Source: Firmicutes bacterium UBA3553
Lineage (GTDB): Bacteria; Bacillota; Clostridia; Tissierellales; Sedimentibacteraceae
Length of the DNA stretch: 64,000 nt
Direction of reading: 5' to 3'
Assembly (NCBI GenBank): GCA_002381185.1
Contig: DFOA01000041.1
Location: 62,001-126,000, forward strand
Shown: positions 61,225 to 64,000 of the stretch, in pieces
Layout: every line of letters starts with the position of its first letter
Position numbering within the stretch: the stretch's first letter is position 1
Notes under the pieces: generated by a model
Database searches by the model: none
What the model saw: only the letters and a program-made list of their open reading frames with translations
Told to the model about the DNA's origin: nothing
Made by a program: the position numbers and the translations under genes

Positions 61225-62580
61225 ATGAAGTATTTTGAAAGAAAAATTAATAAAATAAAGAAAAATCCATACTTAGTATTCTTCTTTGGCTTTGCTGTTG
61301 TTATTTTTATAGGTTCAGTGCTTTTATCTATGCCTTTTGCATCACAAAACGGTCAGAGCGTAGGCTTTATTAATGCGCTTTTTACTTCCGCATCAGCAAC
61401 ATGTGTAACTGGGCTGATAGTGGTTAACACTGCCACTCACTGGACTGTGTTTGGCAAGGTGGTAATAATAATTTTAATTCAGATAGGCGGACTTGGAGTT
61501 ATGACCATGACTGCCATGATATCTTTTTTTATAGGTAAAAGAATATCATTAAAAACAAGAGTGCTTATAATGGAAGAAAGAAATGCAGATGAACTGCAGG
61601 GAGTTGTCCGCCTAACTAAAAACATACTGATTTACACCTTTTTAGTTGAATTGGCAGGAGCGATATTATTTTCATTGGTATTTATTAAAGATTACGGTTT
61701 TGCAAAGGGAATAGGATATTCCATATTCCATGCGATTTCTTCATTTTGTAATGCGGGATTTGACCTGATAGGAAACAGTATGGTAAACTATGTTGATAAT
61801 CCGGTAATTACATTAGCAGTTTGCGGGCTTATTGTAATAGGAGGCATAGGATACTTTGTATTTTGGGATATATATGCCAGCAAGAATTTTCATATGCTGA
61901 CACTTCATTCAAAGCTGGTTTTAATAATTACGGCAATATTACTGGTTGGCGGCACAGCAGCAATGTATGCACTGGAGCATGACAATCCGGGAACCATGGG
62001 AAATCTTGACATGTCCGGAAAAATAAACGCATCGATTTTTCAGGCGGTAAACCCAAGAACGGCAGGCTACAATTCAGTGCCTCTGGAGAATTTAAGAATG
62101 GCTACGGTAGCCATAACGGTAGTGCTCATGTTCATAGGTGGTTCACCTGCATCTACTGCAGGCGGTATAAAAACAACAACCTTTGGGGTGCTGATTGTAT
62201 CATTTTACAATATGTTCAAAGGTAAGAGGGATTTTGAAGTTTTTGAAAGAAGGATAATGCCGGATACAACAATAAAAGCAGCAGCTATTTTAATGATATC
62301 GTTAATGCTGGTTCTTTCAGTTTCAATAATACTTTCGGTAACCGAAGAGGCCACAGGCTATGATTACCTGGATATATTGTATGAGACGGTATCGGCATTT
62401 GCAACAGTCGGATTGTCAAGAGGATTGACACCGTTCTTAAGCAATGCAGGCAAAATAATATTATCCATATTAATGTTTATAGGAAGGGTTGGTCCTATGA
62501 CGGTCGCGTATGCATTTTTAAAACAAAATAAAAATATAGGGAATTATACTTATCCTGAAGGTAAAATTATAATAGGATAA
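61225..62580 (+). CDS. ktrB: Potassium uptake protein KtrB (TrkH family)
   Basis: This 451-residue membrane protein conducts K+ into the cell. Four selectivity-filter repeats are visible: ATCVTGL, FCNAGFD, RTAGYNS and ATVGLSR. KtrB-type length and a KtrA-sized partner next door favour Ktr over Trk. TTAAGAGGTAAATT precedes the ATG. It is co-transcribed with ktrA, 11 bases on. Confidence 0.92.
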   Translation: MKYFERKINKIKKNPYLVFFFGFAVVIFIGSVLLSMPFASQNGQSVGFINALFTSASATCVTGLIVVNTATHWTVFGKVVIIILIQIGGLGVMTMTAMISFFIGKRISLKTRVLIMEERNADELQGVVRLTKNILIYTFLVELAGAILFSLVFIKDYGFAKGIGYSIFHAISSFCNAGFDLIGNSMVNYVDNPVITLAVCGLIVIGGIGYFVFWDIYASKNFHMLTLHSKLVLIITAILLVGGTAAMYALEHDNPGTMGNLDMSGKINASIFQAVNPRTAGYNSVPLENLRMATVAITVVLMFIGGSPASTAGGIKTTTFGVLIVSFYNMFKGKRDFEVFERRIMPDTTIKAAAILMISLMLVLSVSIILSVTEEATGYDYLDILYETVSAFATVGLSRGLTPFLSNAGKIILSILMFIGRVGPMTVAYAFLKQNKNIGNYTYPEGKIIIG

Positions 62581-62591
62581 TAGGAGGATAG

Positions 62592-63242
62592 ATGAAACAA
62601 ATAATTGTAATAGGATGTGGAAGATTTGGCTCTGCGGCCGCAAAGACACTTACAAAACTTGGACACGATGTAATGGTGGTTGACGAGAATACGGATATCA
62701 TAAAAGAAATATCAGAATATGTGGCTCATGCAGTTCAAATGGATGCCATAGATGAAGCATCATTCAGAACGATAGGTCTTAGAAATTTTGACGTAGCAAT
62801 AGTAGCCATAGGTTCGGACGTCCAGGCTTCTATAATGGCTACGTTAATTGCTAAGGAAGCTGGTGTGCCTCTGGTAATAGCAAAGGCGGCCAACGAAACT
62901 CACGGAAGAGTTTTAAGTAAAATAGGAGCAGATAAAATTATTTATCCCGAGAGAGACATGGGGATGCGAGTTGCATACGGTCTTGTTACTCCAAACATTC
63001 TGGACGTAATAGAATTTTCGCCTGATTACAGCATAATAGAGACTGTGGCTATTGGAGACTGGGAAGGTAAGACACTTAAGGATTTAAACCTTTCAAGGCA
63101 ATACGGAATGACTGTGATAGCCATAAAAACAGGTGATAATATAAACATTGTTCCGTCAGCGGAAACAGTAATAAATCATGGAGATATTGTTGTTGTATTG
63201 GGAAGCAACAATAACTTAAAAGTGATTGGCAATATAAAATAA
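62592..63242 (+). CDS. ktrA: Potassium uptake regulator KtrA (RCK/TrkA-N and TrkA-C)
   Basis: This 216-residue cytosolic ring protein gates KtrB on ATP/ADP binding. The Rossmann loop is VIGCGRFGSAAAKTL (residues 5-19) with VVDENTDIIKEI; the TrkA-C domain (about 140-215) ends ETVINHGDIVVVLGSN, and in other bacteria such domains bind c-di-AMP. TAGGAGGATAG precedes the ATG. A promoter for the next gene lies at its end. Confidence 0.93.
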   Translation: MKQIIVIGCGRFGSAAAKTLTKLGHDVMVVDENTDIIKEISEYVAHAVQMDAIDEASFRTIGLRNFDVAIVAIGSDVQASIMATLIAKEAGVPLVIAKAANETHGRVLSKIGADKIIYPERDMGMRVAYGLVTPNILDVIEFSPDYSIIETVAIGDWEGKTLKDLNLSRQYGMTVIAIKTGDNINIVPSAETVINHGDIVVVLGSNNNLKVIGNIK

Positions 63243-63255
63243 CTTATGGTATAAT
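63226..63255 (+). promoter_or_regulatory. Promoter of the methyltransferase gene
   Basis: TTGGCA (63226-63231) and TATAAT (63250-63255), 18-base spacer with TGG extension, overlapping the end of ktrA. Confidence 0.55.
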
Positions 63256-63297
63256 AAATCGGTTGCAGTTTCTTATTATTATGCGCAGAAGGTGCTT

Positions 63298-64000
63298 ATG
63301 GATATTATAAAAAGCAAAGACAACAGCAAAATTAAATATGTACGTTTACTTAACTCAAAAAAAGGGCGAGATGAAGAAAATGCATTTATAGTTGAAGGAA
63401 TTAAGTTTGTTAATGAAGCAATTAATGAAAATTCTCATATAATGTATTTAATATTCAGCGAAAGTGCGTTAAAGAAAACAGAAATCAAAGAGCTTTATAA
63501 TTTTTCACTGGAATCCGGAACAGAAGCGGTAATCTGTGAAGACAATGTGTTTAATTCGGCTGCAGACACAATAAATTCGCAGGGTGTGCTGGCTGTAATA
63601 AAAAGCAAAAAAAATATAAAAGCAATTGACGAGTATAAATTTGCTATAATGTGTGACCGAATTCAGGATCCAGGCAATCTGGGAACAATAATACGAACTG
63701 CGGATGCATTTGGTCCGGCTGCGGTTATTTTAAACAGGGGCTGTGTTGATGTCTATAATCCGAAGGTTGTAAGGGCTTCCGCAGGGGCAATATTCAGAGT
63801 TCCTTTCATACATGCGGATTCTGATGAAGAAATAATAAAACAATTAAAAGAATCAGGTTATATAATTATATCCACAGTTGTTGATTCTCAATATTCATTT
63901 AATGATATAGATATGACTGAAAAAATATGTGTGGTAATAGGAAATGAAGGGCAGGGAGTTTCCCGGGAAATAGCAGAGAGTTCCCACATGAGAATTACTA
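63298..64000 (+). CDS. TrmH/SpoU-family rRNA 2'-O-methyltransferase, 3'-truncated by window
   Basis: The first 234 residues are visible; the gene runs off the window. The N-terminal substrate-binding domain opens IIKSKDNSKIKYVRLLNSKKGRDEE and FIVEGIKFVNEAI. The SPOUT domain has motif 1 QDPGNLGTIIRTADAFG and motif 2 VVIGNEGQGVS. It likely methylates a ribose of 23S rRNA; the exact site is not readable. AGAAGGTGCTT precedes the ATG. Confidence 0.9.
   Translation, partial: MDIIKSKDNSKIKYVRLLNSKKGRDEENAFIVEGIKFVNEAINENSHIMYLIFSESALKKTEIKELYNFSLESGTEAVICEDNVFNSAADTINSQGVLAVIKSKKNIKAIDEYKFAIMCDRIQDPGNLGTIIRTADAFGPAAVILNRGCVDVYNPKVVRASAGAIFRVPFIHADSDEEIIKQLKESGYIIISTVVDSQYSFNDIDMTEKICVVIGNEGQGVSREIAESSHMRIT

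Noticed and set aside
1..64000. CRISPR arrays, tRNA or rRNA genes, prophage or transposase genes
   Set aside because: No regularly spaced repeats, no tRNA-like cloverleaf or rRNA motif, and no integrase or transposase signature was seen on reading both strands.

Overview
The window is low-GC DNA from an anaerobic, endospore-forming, amino-acid-fermenting Firmicute. It looks clostridial, possibly near Sedimentibacter or the Tissierellales; that placement is inference from gene content. The evidence is strong AGGAGG ribosome sites, TTGACA/TATAAT promoters, spore genes (yabP, yabQ, spoIIE), Etf-linked dehydrogenases, a B12-dependent methylmalonyl-CoA mutase set, a T-box leader and a sigma-54 regulon. 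No tRNA, rRNA, CRISPR array, transposase or phage gene was seen.

Layout. 1-7550: tail of a flavin-binding protein, a five-gene peptide ABC transporter with an M14 carboxypeptidase, then a DUF2249 gene whose ribosome site lies in a hairpin. 7552-9840 (minus): a YkvI-type transporter, a DUF1697 protein and an acetyltransferase. 10043-14586: a signalling island with a membrane diguanylate cyclase, an agr-type quorum-sensing operon (membrane protein, AgrB and a 45-residue AgrD precursor) and a membrane GGDEF/HD-GYP protein. 14681-22659: hydroxyacid dehydrogenases, an aldolase, an S-layer-type protein, a split chromate transporter, a zinc phospholipase C relative, an autoregulated MarR operon and a cold-shock gene. 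23002-27891: a T-box with a probable Phe (UUC) specifier leads a transporter, EtfB, EtfA and a FAD 2-hydroxyacid dehydrogenase. 28010-34315: small Cys-rich proteins, a phosphoesterase, an EAL protein, VanZ-like and DMT proteins, and a sigma factor divergent from a ComK-like protein. 34360-41477: the conserved yabP-yabQ-divIC-spoIIE-tilS-hprT-ftsH block. 41605-45790: a prolyl-tRNA editing protein and the methylmalonyl-CoA mutase operon. 45934-53713: a PrpR-like sigma-54 activator divergent from a deacylase/transporter/CoA-transferase operon, with a textbook -24/-12 promoter and a palindromic activator site. 53766-64000: a MazG-like protein, PrcB-like protein, ftsE-ftsX-M23 hydrolase, a second short FtsH, infC-rpmI-rplT (infC starts at ATT), ktrB-ktrA and the start of a TrmH-family methyltransferase.

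How the genes fit. Peptides are imported and trimmed, and amino acids and hydroxyacids feed Etf-coupled redox and propionyl/methylmalonyl-CoA chemistry. Cyclic-di-GMP enzymes (two makers, one HD-GYP, one EAL) sit around a peptide quorum-sensing operon that has no histidine kinase or response regulator nearby.

The strongest leads are (i) the agr/c-di-GMP island, (ii) the Phe T-box over an Etf-dehydrogenase operon, (iii) the sigma-54 deacylase regulon, and (iv) three copies of a dispersed stem-loop whose arms differ in sequence but still pair while the loop is conserved; one copy lies between 13-bp direct repeats after rplT.
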